Positions 37,029 through 47,488 of a stretch of 64,000 bases of DNA are shown piece by piece. The DNA is from Lentisphaeria bacterium (GTDB taxonomy: Bacteria > Verrucomicrobiota > Lentisphaeria > Victivallales > Victivallaceae). The notes beneath the pieces were generated by a model. That model had not been told where the DNA came from, ran no database searches, and saw only the letters and a list, made by a program, of their open reading frames with translations. Made by a program: the position numbers and the translations under genes. How positions within the stretch are numbered: position 1 is the first letter of the stretch; each line of letters opens with the position of its first letter. The stretch is taken from positions 4,216,001 to 4,280,000 of the forward strand of contig CP091727.1 in NCBI GenBank assembly GCA_022009855.1, read 5' to 3'.

Positions 37029-37760
37029 ATGAAACATTTATTTACTCTAATAGAACTTTTAGTAGTTATTGCAATCATTGCCATCCTCGCCGCCATACTG
37101 CTGCCCGCGTTGAATCAGGCGCGGGAACGCGCCAAGTCGATCCACTGTTCATCGAATCTGAAGCAGCTGGGAGCCTATATGCTGATGTATGTCGACCAGA
37201 ACGCCGGCATCATACCGTCACACGACGGCAATCTGGCGACCGAAAGCAACGCGTTTGCGGGCAAGTGGCAGGATGTTCTGTATCACTTCGCCAATCCGAA
37301 CGCCCTCGCTGGTGACTGCAAATTTCTGCGGGACGCCGGAAACGGACTCGAATATCCCGTCGCCCCCTTCGCCTGCCCCTCCTCCTGGGCTTACGACCGG
37401 GCCAAATCCTGCCGCCATTACGGAATCAATATGGCGACAAATACCCGGGCGGGATTTGCATCCTATATGCGGGGAGAGTTCGACATGAAGATCTCCAGAA
37501 TCAAAACGCCCAGCCGCCGTGCGGCCATGTTCGACCTCGACCGGTGGGAAACCAAACCGCCCAATGGCGCCATGCAGAAATCTCAAATGCTCTGCTCCAG
37601 CACCGACGGCATCGGCGTGTGGCGGCACGGCAATCACAACAGCATCAACGTATGCTTTGCCGACGGACATGTCGCCCTGCTGGAGGAAAAAAAGATTCCC
37701 ACCACATACTGGGAGAACCGTGTCACCGGGTATTTCTGGTCCACCAGTGACAGCCGTTGA
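37029..37760 (+). CDS. type II secretion-like pseudopilin
   Basis: 243 residues. MKHLFTLIELLVVIAIIAI is a prepilin-type N-terminus: a short leader, E5-like glutamate and hydrophobic helix. Then PALNQARERAKSIHCSSNLKQLG and, near the C-terminus, NVCFADGHVALL (the H-X9-DG motif of Lentisphaerota/Planctomycetota pseudopilins). AGGAGA precedes the ATG. It sits between the GntR regulator and the heparinase-like enzyme. Many such copies exist in these bacteria; attachment or processing of secreted enzymes is a hypothesis. Confidence 0.85.
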   Translation: MKHLFTLIELLVVIAIIAILAAILLPALNQARERAKSIHCSSNLKQLGAYMLMYVDQNAGIIPSHDGNLATESNAFAGKWQDVLYHFANPNALAGDCKFLRDAGNGLEYPVAPFACPSSWAYDRAKSCRHYGINMATNTRAGFASYMRGEFDMKISRIKTPSRRAAMFDLDRWETKPPNGAMQKSQMLCSSTDGIGVWRHGNHNSINVCFADGHVALLEEKKIPTTYWENRVTGYFWSTSDSR

Positions 37761-37779
37761 AGAGAAAGGGCGACCCACC

Positions 37780-40105
37780 ATGAAATCACTTGCCATCTTT
37801 TTGATCACCGGATTTCTTCTGGCCTGGAGCGTATCGGCCGCGGCACCGTTCCGGGAAGAGCCCGCCCGCAGCGATGAATGGGGCGTGCATCCCGCCGCCG
37901 GGAAAATGCTCCGTGTCACTCCAGCGCCCTTCGTCTGGCGGGAACAGCGGGGTGCCCGCAGTTACGAGCTGCAGTACGCCCGGAACCCGGAGTTTCATGA
38001 TGCGGTGACGGCGGCTCCGCTCCGCTGGAATGTCCACTGCCCCGCGGCGGAAATGGCGCCGGGCGTCTGGTTCTGGCGCGTCCGTTTCGTCGATCAGCGG
38101 GGAGTACCATCACAATGGAGTTCGGTCCGGAAATTCGAGATCGCATCCGATGCCGCCGCCAATCCCATGCCGACACGCACGGAGTGGGAAAAACGGATTC
38201 CGTCGACACACCCGCGCATCTTTCTGCGTCCGGAGGAGCTGCCGAAACTGCGCCGTTCGAAACCGGAACTGCTCGCGGAACTCACCCGTCAATGCGAAAC
38301 GCTCCTCGCCTCGCCGCCCCCCACGAAAGAACCGCCGAAATATCCGGAAGGGGTGAAGCGCCCCTCCCCCGAATGGATCAAAATCTGGTGGGGAAACCGG
38401 CTCTATGTCATGAAAACGCTCGACGGAGCAGCCACACTCGGATACGGTTATCAGATCACCGGGAAGCGGGAGTACGGCAATCTGGCGAAGAAAATACTGC
38501 TGGAGTGCGCCCGCTGGGATCCGGAAGGCTCCACTGGCCGCCGGTACAACGACGAGGCGGGGATGCCCTATCTCTCCCGCTTCTCCCGCACCTACAGCTA
38601 TGTGCAGGAGCTGCTGACCGAATCGGAACGGGAACTGTGCCGCAGGGTGATACGAATCCGCGGCAACGAGGCATTCCATTCGCTCTATCCCCGGCTGTTT
38701 TTCCGTCCCTATGACAGTCATTCCAACCGGCTTTGGCACTTTCTCGGAGAAGCGGGGGTGGTGTTCTTCGGAGAGATTCCGGAAGCGGGCGACTGGATCG
38801 ACGGCGCCATGCACTACTACTTCTGCCTCTACCCGGTGTGGGGTGACGAGGACGGGGGCTGGCATGAGGGAATCTCCTACTGGCGGGAGTACATGGAGCG
38901 CTTCTTCTGGTGGGCCGACATCCTGGAAAACACCTTCCGGATCGACATCCGCCGGAAACCATTTTTCGCCCGGACCGGCTATTACGGCATGTACGTCTCG
39001 GTACCGGGAACCCGTGACGGCGGCTTCGGGGATCTGTCGGAAAACCACCGCTGCCGTCATGCCGGCGCCATGTCGACCCTCGCCTCGCTGGCAGAAGATC
39101 CCAACCTTCAGTGGTACGCGGAACGAATCACCGACATCATGCGCCGGACCGATCCGGCGGGAGCGGCGGCGGCGAAGGAGGCCATCTACATCGATTTTCT
39201 GCGCGCGTCACGGCCCCGCGTACAAGCGGTTCCGCCGACGGCGCTGCCCACCTCGCGCTGTTTTCGGGGAACGGACTGGCGGTGCTGAACACCACGTTGC
39301 TCGACGGGAAGAAGAACATTCAGCTTCAGTTCAAATCCAGCCCGGTCGGCACCTGGAGCCACGGATACGACGCCAACAACAGCTTTCTCCTGAACGTCTT
39401 CGGCGAACGGATGCTGATCCGCTCCGGCCGCCGGGACATGTATGCGAGCAACTTCCACAGCAACTGGATGTGGGAGACCAAATCGGAAAACAACATCACG
39501 GTCAACGGCATCGGCCAGAAAAACACTCCCGTGACGCAAAAGGAGAAATCATCCGTTTCGTCACCGGAAAAACCTTCGACTACGTCGAGGGAGAGGCCGC
39601 CGGCTCCTACGAGGGACGGATCAGAAGTTTCCGTCGCCGGATTCTCTTCGTCAAGCCGTCGGTGATTCTGATTTCCGACACGCTCGAAACACCGGAACCG
39701 GCCATTTTCAATTGGCATCTGCATGCGCTCAATCCGTTCCGAGTGAACGGGCAGAACGACATCTTGCTTGAAAACAATCAGGCGGCCTGCAAGGTGGAAT
39801 TTCTCCGGCCGGAGGGACTCAAGTTGACAGTGACCGATCGGTTTGATCCCCCACCGCCGCCTCACCTCAAGTTGCGCCAGTACCACCTGACCGCCGACAC
39901 GCCGGAACCGGCGCGGAAAGTACTCTTTCTCACACTCCTGCGCCCGCATCGGGCAGGGACAGCGCTGACGGGGAATACCCGATTGGAAGAGCGCAGCGAC
40001 CAGCTGCACATCACCCTCCCCACGCCGGAAGGCGAACTGTGCTTCTCCGTCAACCGGAACGACGGCAGCATCACCGCCCGGTACAAAGGAGAAGAGTTCC
40101 GCTGA
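37780..40105 (+). CDS. exported heparinase II/III-like polysaccharide lyase (frame broken twice)
   Basis: Signal peptide (LAIFLITGFLLAWSVSAAA). Fibronectin-like lead (FVWREQRGARSYELQYA), then an (alpha/alpha) toroid with HPRIFLRPEELPKL, RFSRTYSYVQELL, YDSHSNRLWHFLGEAG (catalytic region) and DEDGGWHEGISYWREYM, followed by the heparinase beta-sandwich (ALFSGNGLAVLNTTLL onward). Indels near 39215 and 39545. About 775 residues. Matches DUF4962/heparinase II families acting on uronic-acid polysaccharides. The exact substrate is not predictable. Confidence 0.85.
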
Positions 40106-40132
40106 TTCCGGATGCTCTTCCGTGACTGACGG

Positions 40133-40168
40133 CGGGTTCTCTGCTTACTGGAGAACCCGTCGATTTTC
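40133..40168 (+). terminator. terminator of the heparinase cluster
   Basis: CGGGTTCTC (40133-40141) pairs with GAGAACCCG (40151-40159), followed by TCGATTTTC. The rest of the 308-base gap to 40414 holds no other gene. Confidence 0.7.
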
Positions 40169-40413
40169 ATTCCACCGCTTGAATCCGGGGAGGAAATTCC
40201 GATTGTCTCACATTGTGAAGCCTATGGACAGTTTCACGACAGCTTTATTCCGGAAACTGAGTGGATGATTGCCGGCGTTCCACCGCTCTTTTTTGCGGTA
40301 ATCGTTGATTTGTTTAGAAAGTGCGCTGTTTTTTTCAGGTGAAATCCTGCTCGATCATGGTATAGTATGGAAGAATCCGGAACATTGATTTTTTCACAAC
40401 ACAGGGAGTTGCC

Positions 40414-41436
40414 ATGAATCGAAAGCGCATCCTGCTCATCGGCGGAACCGGCTCCATGGGGTTCTATCTTACCGAACTTCTGCTCAAGCAGAACTACCAG
40501 GTGGAGGTCGCCGCCATCGCACCCGGCGAAATCCAACACCCCGACCTCCAATACTTCATTCTCGACGCCCGCGACATCGGCAACCTCACCCGGCTGCTGG
40601 AAACCCGTCCCGACGCGGTGATCGACTTCCTCGACTACAAGCCCGCCGAATACCGGGAGCGCTGCGAACTCTTCCTGCGCAACACCAAACATTACTTCTT
40701 CCTCTCCAGTTACCGGGTCTACACCGATCTCGACCCGGTCACCACCGAGGAGTCGCCGCTGCAGAAGGATGCCGCGCCCGATCTCGAATTCCGGAATTCC
40801 GACGACTACTCCATCTGCAAGGCGCGAAATGAGGAGATCCTGCGCGCCATGCCTTACGACCACTGGACCATCGTCCGGCCGTCGATCATCTTCTCGAAGT
40901 TCAGCCTGCCGCTGACCTCGCTCGGCGCCAACTGCATCTACAACCGGGCAATGGAGAAGAAGCCGACGCTGATCGCCGACACCGCGGTCGAGGTACAGAG
41001 TACCTGTACCTGGTCCGGAGACATCGCAAAACTCTTTGCCGGCCTGCTCTTCCGGCCCGACACCTTCCGGGAGACCTACTCCCTCTGCACCGGCGAGCAC
41101 CGCTCCTGGGGCGAATGGGCCGAGGCCTACCGCGAACGGATCGGTCTGGAAACCTGGACCGTTCCGCAGGAGGAGTTCGAGGGGATCTACTGGAACCGGG
41201 CACAGTGGGCAATCTACCAGTTCCGCTACGACCGGATGCTCAACCGGGTGCTGGACAACTCCAAGGTGCTGAAAGCGGCCGGTCTCACCCAGTCCGACCT
41301 CACGCCGGTTTGGAAGGCGCTGGAGTTCGAACTGCGCCGCTTCCCGGCCGACTACCGCTTCCCCGGCGGCGAGGAACTCAACGCCGACATGGACCGTTAT
41401 CTCGCCCGCGGCGGCACGATCCTGCGGAAGTTCTGA
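40414..41436 (+). CDS. NAD-dependent epimerase/dehydratase (extended SDR)
   Basis: 340 residues, intact. LIGGTGSMGFYLTELLLK is the nucleotide loop. YFFLSSYRVYTDL supplies the Ser, and DDYSICKARNEE gives Y-x-x-x-K. Substrate unknown, but C-terminal features (WALEFELRRFPADY) resemble sugar-nucleotide epimerase-like proteins found in carbohydrate clusters. Convergent with the AraC gene. Confidence 0.85.
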   Translation: MNRKRILLIGGTGSMGFYLTELLLKQNYQVEVAAIAPGEIQHPDLQYFILDARDIGNLTRLLETRPDAVIDFLDYKPAEYRERCELFLRNTKHYFFLSSYRVYTDLDPVTTEESPLQKDAAPDLEFRNSDDYSICKARNEEILRAMPYDHWTIVRPSIIFSKFSLPLTSLGANCIYNRAMEKKPTLIADTAVEVQSTCTWSGDIAKLFAGLLFRPDTFRETYSLCTGEHRSWGEWAEAYRERIGLETWTVPQEEFEGIYWNRAQWAIYQFRYDRMLNRVLDNSKVLKAAGLTQSDLTPVWKALEFELRRFPADYRFPGGEELNADMDRYLARGGTILRKF

Positions 41437-41468
41437 ATCCGCGGACGATCGACCTCCTGCTGACGTTC

Positions 41469-42363
41469 CTACTGTCCCCGCTCGCTCCGGAAACGAAATT
41501 TGAGCCGGTAACGCAGGGGAGTGCAGAAATGACGGCGGCGGAACACCCGGATGAAGTAGTTCATCTGCCGGAACCCGCATCGGGCGGCGATCTCCCCCCA
41601 CGTTCAAAGAGGAGTACTCCAGCAGACTGCGCGCCAGCTCCATCCGCAGTCTCGTCACGTATTCGGAAAACCCGCAGTTCATGTTCCGGGCGAAAACCTG
41701 CGCGATATAGTTTCCGCTCACGCCGAAATGTTCCCCGACCACATCGCAGGAGAGTTCCGAGCTGAGGTGCTCTTCAATATAAACGAGAAGCCGTTCCAGA
41801 AGATAATGGGAGCTCTCGCACAGTCCGGCCTCGGATTGATGCAGAACATACGCGTACTCCTGAAGCAGGGTCCTCCAGATCTCCATGACCGCTCCGCCGT
41901 GATCGAGGGCGTCGGCGAGAGCGCGCATCAGAAGCTCCACCGTCTCCCTCTGAAAAGCGCCGCAATGGAAAAACTGGTCGGGATCATGTTTCTCCGGATC
42001 ATTCCAGCTCCGCTTTTTTGAAACGAAACGCACCGTCGTGTAACTGCACACAACGGAGAGCATATCATACTGTCCCCGCTCCTCACACCAGACGCCGCAC
42101 CCCGGCGGCAACAGCAGAATCTCTCCCGGCGACAGCATCCGTTCCACAATCTGTTTTCCATCCCCGAACTGATATTTTCTCGCGCCGGAAAGCACCAGAT
42201 TGATTCGCCAGAGGTTCGGCGAAATGGCTCCCGGCCGCACAATCGCCGGGTACGGACGGCAATGGATGATCTTCGGCGACGTATAATTCATAATGGAATC
42301 CACTTTCTCCTGGAAAAAGGAATCCAGATGAATATTTGTCATGAAAGTATCTTTTTCCATCAT
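41469..42363 (-). CDS. AraC-family transcriptional regulator (frame broken once)
   Basis: N-terminal cupin sensor (PGAISPNLWRINLVLSGARKY, LSPGEILLLPPGCGVW) and C-terminal double HTH: GEHFGVSGNYIAQVFARNMNCGF with EYVTRLRMELARSLLEYSSLNVG. An indel at the C run near 41597 hides the last helix, which reads EIAARCGFRQMNYF then IRVFRRRHFCTPLRY in the next frame and stops at 41469. About 297 residues. Divergent from the sialidase-like operon, which it presumably activates. Confidence 0.88.
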
Positions 42364-42451
42364 TTTACCCTACTCAAAGAGTTGAAACTATGCTATAATG
42401 TAAAAAGAGAATCAAATATTTTCAACCTCACTGTCATAAAAAGGAAGTTTC

Positions 42452-43555
42452 ATGATCGCCGTCACCAGCAGAATTCCGCCGTTGATCGATTTTTCAGCGG
42501 ATTTTGAAATGCAAACCGTCATCGCCAGCGGCAAATCTTCCTATCAGGGGCATCCGACCACACTTCAAATGCCGGACGGCACCATCCTCTGCACCTGGAC
42601 CATCGGACACGGCGGCTCCTGCGGTCCGATGGCGAAAAGTTCCGACGGCGGCAGAACATGGAGCGCAGTTGCAACCCCGGAAAACTGGAAGAACTACATC
42701 AACTGCCCGACCCTCTGGCACCTGCCGGTTCCGGGAAATCCGGAACGGACGGCGGTTTTCGCTCAGGAACCGGAATCCCGGCGCATTGCGGTCTCGTTTT
42801 CTGAAGACGGCGGTTCCCACTGGAGTCCGATGGAGCCCTGCGGCGGGAATATCGTTTCAGTCATGCCGTGGACATCGATCCTCCCGTTTCCGGATGGCGA
42901 TCATACGCTCATTGCGCTCACCAATGCCAGACCCGCTTCCGGAGACGGGAAACAAAATCTGATCATCCGTTCCTTCTCCGGTGACGGCGGCAGAAGCTGG
43001 AGCAAGCCGGAAATCATCGCCGACCTGCAGGGAGCCAACCTCTGTGAACCGTGGATTCTCCCTCCCCCGACCGTTCCCGCTGGGCCTGCCTGATGCGGGC
43101 AAACAACCGGAAAATGAACTCCATGGTGATCTTTTCCGACGATCATGGCAGAAGCTGGAGTGCTCCGCTGCCGCTGCCGCTGCCGCTCAAAGGTGACCGC
43201 CATGTCGCCCGCTATCTGCCGGACGGCAGGATCATCGCCGCATTCCGCTGCATGGATGAAACCTCCCCATGTTACGGCCACTTCTGCGGCTGGATCGGCT
43301 GCTGGGAGGATCTCGAAAATCAGACGCCGGGCCAGTGGATGCTGAAACTGCTTCACCATGTCTCCGATTCCCATTCCGGCAACGGGGACTGCGGATATCC
43401 TGGTCTGGAAATTCTGCCGGACCGTACCATCCTCGCCACCACATATCTGCGCCGCAGCCGACAGGACGCCGGGAATTCCGTCGTCAGCCTGCGTATTCCA
43501 TTCGACTCTTTACCCGAAAAACAACCCCTTCATCAGAAAAGGAATTCCACCATGA
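42452..43555 (+). CDS. sialidase-like BNR-repeat glycosidase (frame broken twice)
   Basis: Exo-alpha-sialidase/neuraminidase-fold protein. Asp-box repeats SSDGGRTWS, SEDGGSHWS, SGDGGRSWSK and SDDHGRSWSA define the six-bladed propeller, with YPGLEILPDRTILATTYLR at the end. No signal peptide, so intracellular or an uncharacterised hydrolase on the fold. Indels near 43070 and 43510. The last frame ends in a TGA at 43553-43555 that overlaps the pseudopilin ATG. About 367 residues. Confidence 0.8.
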
Positions 43556-44287
43556 AAACCATGCGACAAGCCGCCGTTCCCCCCCGATGTCAGCATCTCC
43601 CGGCATATATCAGTTTTTACGCTGATCGAACTCCTCGTAGTAATCGCCATCATCGCCATTCTGGCAGCTCTGCTCCTGCCTGCGCTGAACAAAGCCATGG
43701 AACGGGGGCGGGCCATCTCCTGCGTCTCCAACCTCAAGGAGAGCGCCACTGCCATGATCATCTATTCCGGCGATTCGGATTCGTTTGCAATCGTCCGGCG
43801 GGACAACGGCCTCAACAGCTGGGGACCGGTTCTGGAAGAGTACAACTACCTGAAAACCCATGATGTAAAAATGTGCCCGAGCCTGAAAAACGAACTGGCC
43901 TCCAAGTTGGGCTACTGGGATACCTTCGCCATTCCCGCAGACTGGAGCGCACAGCCATGGCTGATCCTGGTCAATTCCGGTTACTACCTGAAATTGAAAA
44001 AGCTCAACAACAAACTGCCGCTCTTCTTCGATTCCCTGCGGGACTACGGCGGAATCAAACAGCAGATGTACGGTGCCTTCGATCTGTGGACCAATTCCAC
44101 CAACATGGGGAAATTCCACCTGCGCCACTCCAGTCTGGGCAACGTCGTACTGCTCGACGGCCACGTGGAATCGATGAACGCCATCCGGTACAAGGAGGCC
44201 ATCGACCAGAGTCTGCTCCTGCCGTTCGGCAAAGAGAGCAAGACGATTTACTACTACGACAAAAACGATGTTCTGCTCCCTTTGTAA
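43552..44287 (+). CDS. type II secretion-like pseudopilin (frame broken near its start)
   Basis: Begins MKTMRQAAVPP. After an indel near 43595 the signature FTLIELLVVIAIIAILAALL appears (first 20 residues shown), then ALNKAMERGRAISCVSNLK and, at the end, LGNVVLLDGHVESMNAI. About 245 residues. ATGA overlap with the sialidase-like gene and 13 bases before the large glycosidase gene, so all three are one operon. Same family as the protein at 37029. Confidence 0.85.
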
Positions 44288-44300
44288 AAGGATTTTTCTC

Positions 44301-47300
44301 ATGAAGCAACACGTATGGTACACCCTCTTCGGATTTCTGTTTCTCGCAGCGGCAGTTTTCGCAGACGAGGTCAAAATCACCGGCCTCTCCCGTGAAGCGG
44401 TGGTCAAGAACGAGCCGTCGCGCGCCGTCATGGGCTATCTGAACACCAGTTATCCCGATATTTTCCGCAACGCCAGAACCGTCTATCTTCCACGCGGCAG
44501 TGCCTTTGAACCGGGGCGGGGTTTCTCCTTTCAGATCGACCGGGAGTGCGACATCTATCTCATCGTCCACAGACGGGGGAAGCCGGATCTGCCCGGATGG
44601 ACTCTCACCCCCATCAAAACCTATTGGGGAATCGGCGCCACCATCGCCAATGAGGAGGATGTCTACAAGAAGCATTTCAAAGCCGGCCGGGTCGATATCC
44701 CGCCGCACAACGGGAAGGTGGGCAAACTCTACGGCATGCCTCACGCGGCGGTGATTCCCTGTTCCCGGAAAGTCGAACCGCTCTTCCGCTGGAACTGGGA
44801 GGAAATCGACGATTCCTCCTCCGACCGGCTCGGACCGAATGCAAAACAGGTCAGAATTCTGCCCGGCGCCCGCCGAAGCGTGACCCTGCGGATTCCTCAG
44901 GAGAAAATCGCCGGCAACAAGGTATTTCACCTGCGTTTCTTCGCCCGGGCGAAAAAGAACGAAGTGTGTTCCGTGCAATCGAAGCGGTTACGATTTCCGT
45001 TCGGCGGAGAGTACGGCATTGCCGACATCTGGACCGCGATCGACATTCCGTTCTTCCTGCCGGAGAACCGCTCCGGCGCCACGCTGGAACTGAACTTTTC
45101 CGGCACAGATGAGATCCTGCTGGAGGAAGCCGCCCTCTACCGCGACACCGCGGGAATCAAACCCGTCGCCGACCAGGTGAAGAAATTCTTCCCAGGGAAT
45201 GAGTGGAAAGCGGCTTTCATGGGGAGGCTTCAGCCCCGTTTTCTTCCGATCGCTCCCGGCTCCCCGCTGGATTTCTCCCGGCAGGTGCACTGGATACCCG
45301 CCGGAAGCAAAGGGAGAATCATCGCCAACCGGAATGGCAAGGCCGCTTTCGAAAAGGAGCCGGGGACCCCGGTCCGTTTCCGCTGTGCCACCATACAGAT
45401 AAGCACGGTGCGGCCGACCTCCCGACGGGAAGTCGATCAGATCATCGCCGATTGCGTCCGGCAGGGCTACAACATGATTCGGATCATGCACATCCCAGGG
45501 AAAGCGAAATATCAACGCAGCGGAGTCACCATCGACCGGGCGAAATTCATCCCGCAGAATCAGCAGGAGTTCCGGGAATATTTTGATGAAGACCGTCTCC
45601 GGCTGCTGGATTACCTTCTCGCGGAAGCGGGCAAACGGGGCATCTACTGCTTCTGGTACCTCATGTCCAGCTTCTGCGGCTGGACGGATGCGACCGCCGC
45701 CGCGCACTGGGTCGGCAGAAACCTTCAAGGGCAGCAGTTTCACGCCCAACTCTATGTCAATCCGGCATTCCGCCGCAACTGGAAGGAGGGAGTGACCTAT
45801 CTCATGAACCGCACCAACTCCGTCAACGGCAAAAAGTGGAAGGATGATCCGGTCTTCGCCTGCGTTCTCTTCATGAATGAACAGGATTTCCGGACCAGTC
45901 CGGTGTTTCTCGCCGCGTTTCAGCCGGAGTGGGAAAAGGAGTTCGGCTCCGGAGCTCCGAAACTCACCGAGCGGCTGCTGAAGAGCAGCTCCGCCACCGG
46001 TCGCAAAGCCGGTAAGTTCATGCAGAAAAAGGCGGAGGAGATGATCCGTTTCTATCTCAAGTCGGTGAGGGAAGCGGGATATCCGGGGTTGGTGAGCCAT
46101 TCCAATCTGTACATGCGCATGATCGACGCGCCCGGCCGAGAACTGCTATCCGCAGCGGATCTTCACACCTACCACGGCCATCCCGGAATGCCGCTACCGG
46201 CCGGCAGTGTCCCCGGATATCCGGTCGCCGCCTGGGGGAAGCAGGAGATCGCCGTCTGCAACAGCAGTTCCATCCGGGAACAGGGGGACTATCTTGCCCG
46301 AATCCTCGTCAAACGGAAACTCAACTACCCCTCGTTCATCCTTGAATTCGCCGACACGGCACCCAATCCCTTCCGGCATGAAAACGGACTGTTCTTCTGC
46401 GGGTATGCCGCATTCAACGGAATCGACGGACTCGGTCCGCATGCCTCGCTGCTGCCGCTGCCGTTTTCTCCCATCAATCCCTACGATTACGCAAGTTTCA
46501 ACGATCCGATCTTCCGGGCGAGCGACGCGGTCAGTGCGTTCGCGTTTCAGCGCGGCGACGTGGCGGAATCCGCTCACTCCATCGAATTCGCGGTCACGCC
46601 GAGAATCCTCGCATCCCCCAACCGGATGGACGCGCTGGCGACCGAATACTCGGCACTCTTTCCGCTGGCGAAAGTCGGCACCCGGTATACCGGCCTCGCC
46701 GCGCCGGGACAGGCCGACAGGCCTCAGCCGAGCCTTTCGCTGGAACCCGCCTTTTTCTCCCGCGCCTACGGAGCCGGCGTGGAAGCGGTCGCCACCGCCA
46801 ACGAAGCACTTCGTCCGCAGCTCTATTCCCGGCTGCTGGCCCTGTTGCGAAAAAAGGAAATTCTCTCCGCCGACAACCGGAGTCGGGCCGACGCCTCGCT
46901 TCTGGAAAGCGACAACAAGCAATTGCTGCTGAACATTCCGCAGGGGACGATGCAGGTCAGCACGCCCCGGCTGGAAGGCGCGGTCATCAAGCAGAACAAG
47001 CCGGTCACGATCAACCGTCTGCACATTTCAGAATGCACGGTCCCCGCGGCCGTTACCATGATCAGCCTGAAGGAATCGCAGACGCTGGAGAACGCCGACC
47101 GTCTGCTGCTGATCTTCGCCACGAACGCGGTCAATTTCGGCATGGTGACCAACCGGGAGGGAACACGTCTGCTGGAGACCGGTCAGGCGCCGCTGCTGAT
47201 TCACACCGGGAAACTCTCGCTCTCTCTGAAGAACCGTCAGGCCCAAGCTCCGACAGCCTACGCGCTCCATCTGAACGGCAGCCGGGCGGAATCAATTCCG

Positions 47301-47396
47301 GTCAGACAGGATTCCGACGGACTCCATGTTGAACTCGACACCGCCCGCTTGCAATACGGAACGGTGTTCTTTGAGATCGAGTACCAGCAGAAATAA
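44301..47396 (+). CDS. large exported TIM-barrel glycoside hydrolase, family unassigned
   Basis: 1031 residues, intact. Signal peptide MKQHVWYTLFGFLFLAAAVFA. N-terminal beta domains (about 1-350), then a barrel with QGYNMIRIMHIPG, GIYCFWYLMSSFCGW, VLFMNEQDFRTSP (Asn-Glu, acid/base position of clan A) and YPSFILEFADTAPNP (Glu, nucleophile position). A C-terminal beta domain follows. I recognise the clan but not a GH number; it may be a poorly characterised family. Third gene of the AraC-linked operon. Confidence 0.78.
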   Translation: MKQHVWYTLFGFLFLAAAVFADEVKITGLSREAVVKNEPSRAVMGYLNTSYPDIFRNARTVYLPRGSAFEPGRGFSFQIDRECDIYLIVHRRGKPDLPGWTLTPIKTYWGIGATIANEEDVYKKHFKAGRVDIPPHNGKVGKLYGMPHAAVIPCSRKVEPLFRWNWEEIDDSSSDRLGPNAKQVRILPGARRSVTLRIPQEKIAGNKVFHLRFFARAKKNEVCSVQSKRLRFPFGGEYGIADIWTAIDIPFFLPENRSGATLELNFSGTDEILLEEAALYRDTAGIKPVADQVKKFFPGNEWKAAFMGRLQPRFLPIAPGSPLDFSRQVHWIPAGSKGRIIANRNGKAAFEKEPGTPVRFRCATIQISTVRPTSRREVDQIIADCVRQGYNMIRIMHIPGKAKYQRSGVTIDRAKFIPQNQQEFREYFDEDRLRLLDYLLAEAGKRGIYCFWYLMSSFCGWTDATAAAHWVGRNLQGQQFHAQLYVNPAFRRNWKEGVTYLMNRTNSVNGKKWKDDPVFACVLFMNEQDFRTSPVFLAAFQPEWEKEFGSGAPKLTERLLKSSSATGRKAGKFMQKKAEEMIRFYLKSVREAGYPGLVSHSNLYMRMIDAPGRELLSAADLHTYHGHPGMPLPAGSVPGYPVAAWGKQEIAVCNSSSIREQGDYLARILVKRKLNYPSFILEFADTAPNPFRHENGLFFCGYAAFNGIDGLGPHASLLPLPFSPINPYDYASFNDPIFRASDAVSAFAFQRGDVAESAHSIEFAVTPRILASPNRMDALATEYSALFPLAKVGTRYTGLAAPGQADRPQPSLSLEPAFFSRAYGAGVEAVATANEALRPQLYSRLLALLRKKEILSADNRSRADASLLESDNKQLLLNIPQGTMQVSTPRLEGAVIKQNKPVTINRLHISECTVPAAVTMISLKESQTLENADRLLLIFATNAVNFGMVTNREGTRLLETGQAPLLIHTGKLSLSLKNRQAQAPTAYALHLNGSRAESIPVRQDSDGLHVELDTARLQYGTVFFEIEYQQK

Positions 47397-47415
47397 TTCA
47401 TCGGCAGTACAGCAG

Positions 47416-47466
47416 GCTGCGGCTTTCGGCGCCTTCCATCGAGCAGGACCGGCCGCAGCTTTTTTC
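47416..47466 (+). terminator. terminator of the sialidase-like operon
   Basis: GCTGCGGC (47416-47423) pairs with GCCGCAGC (47452-47459), followed by TTTTTTC. Confidence 0.75.
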
Positions 47467-47488
47467 TTCCCTCGACACAGGCAAGTCA

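Noticed and set aside
40234..42363. Reverse frame of about 709 codons joining AraC to sequence opposite the epimerase gene
   Set aside because: Only the first ~265 codons are AraC. The rest arises from the frame error near 41597 and reads antisense to the SDR gene.
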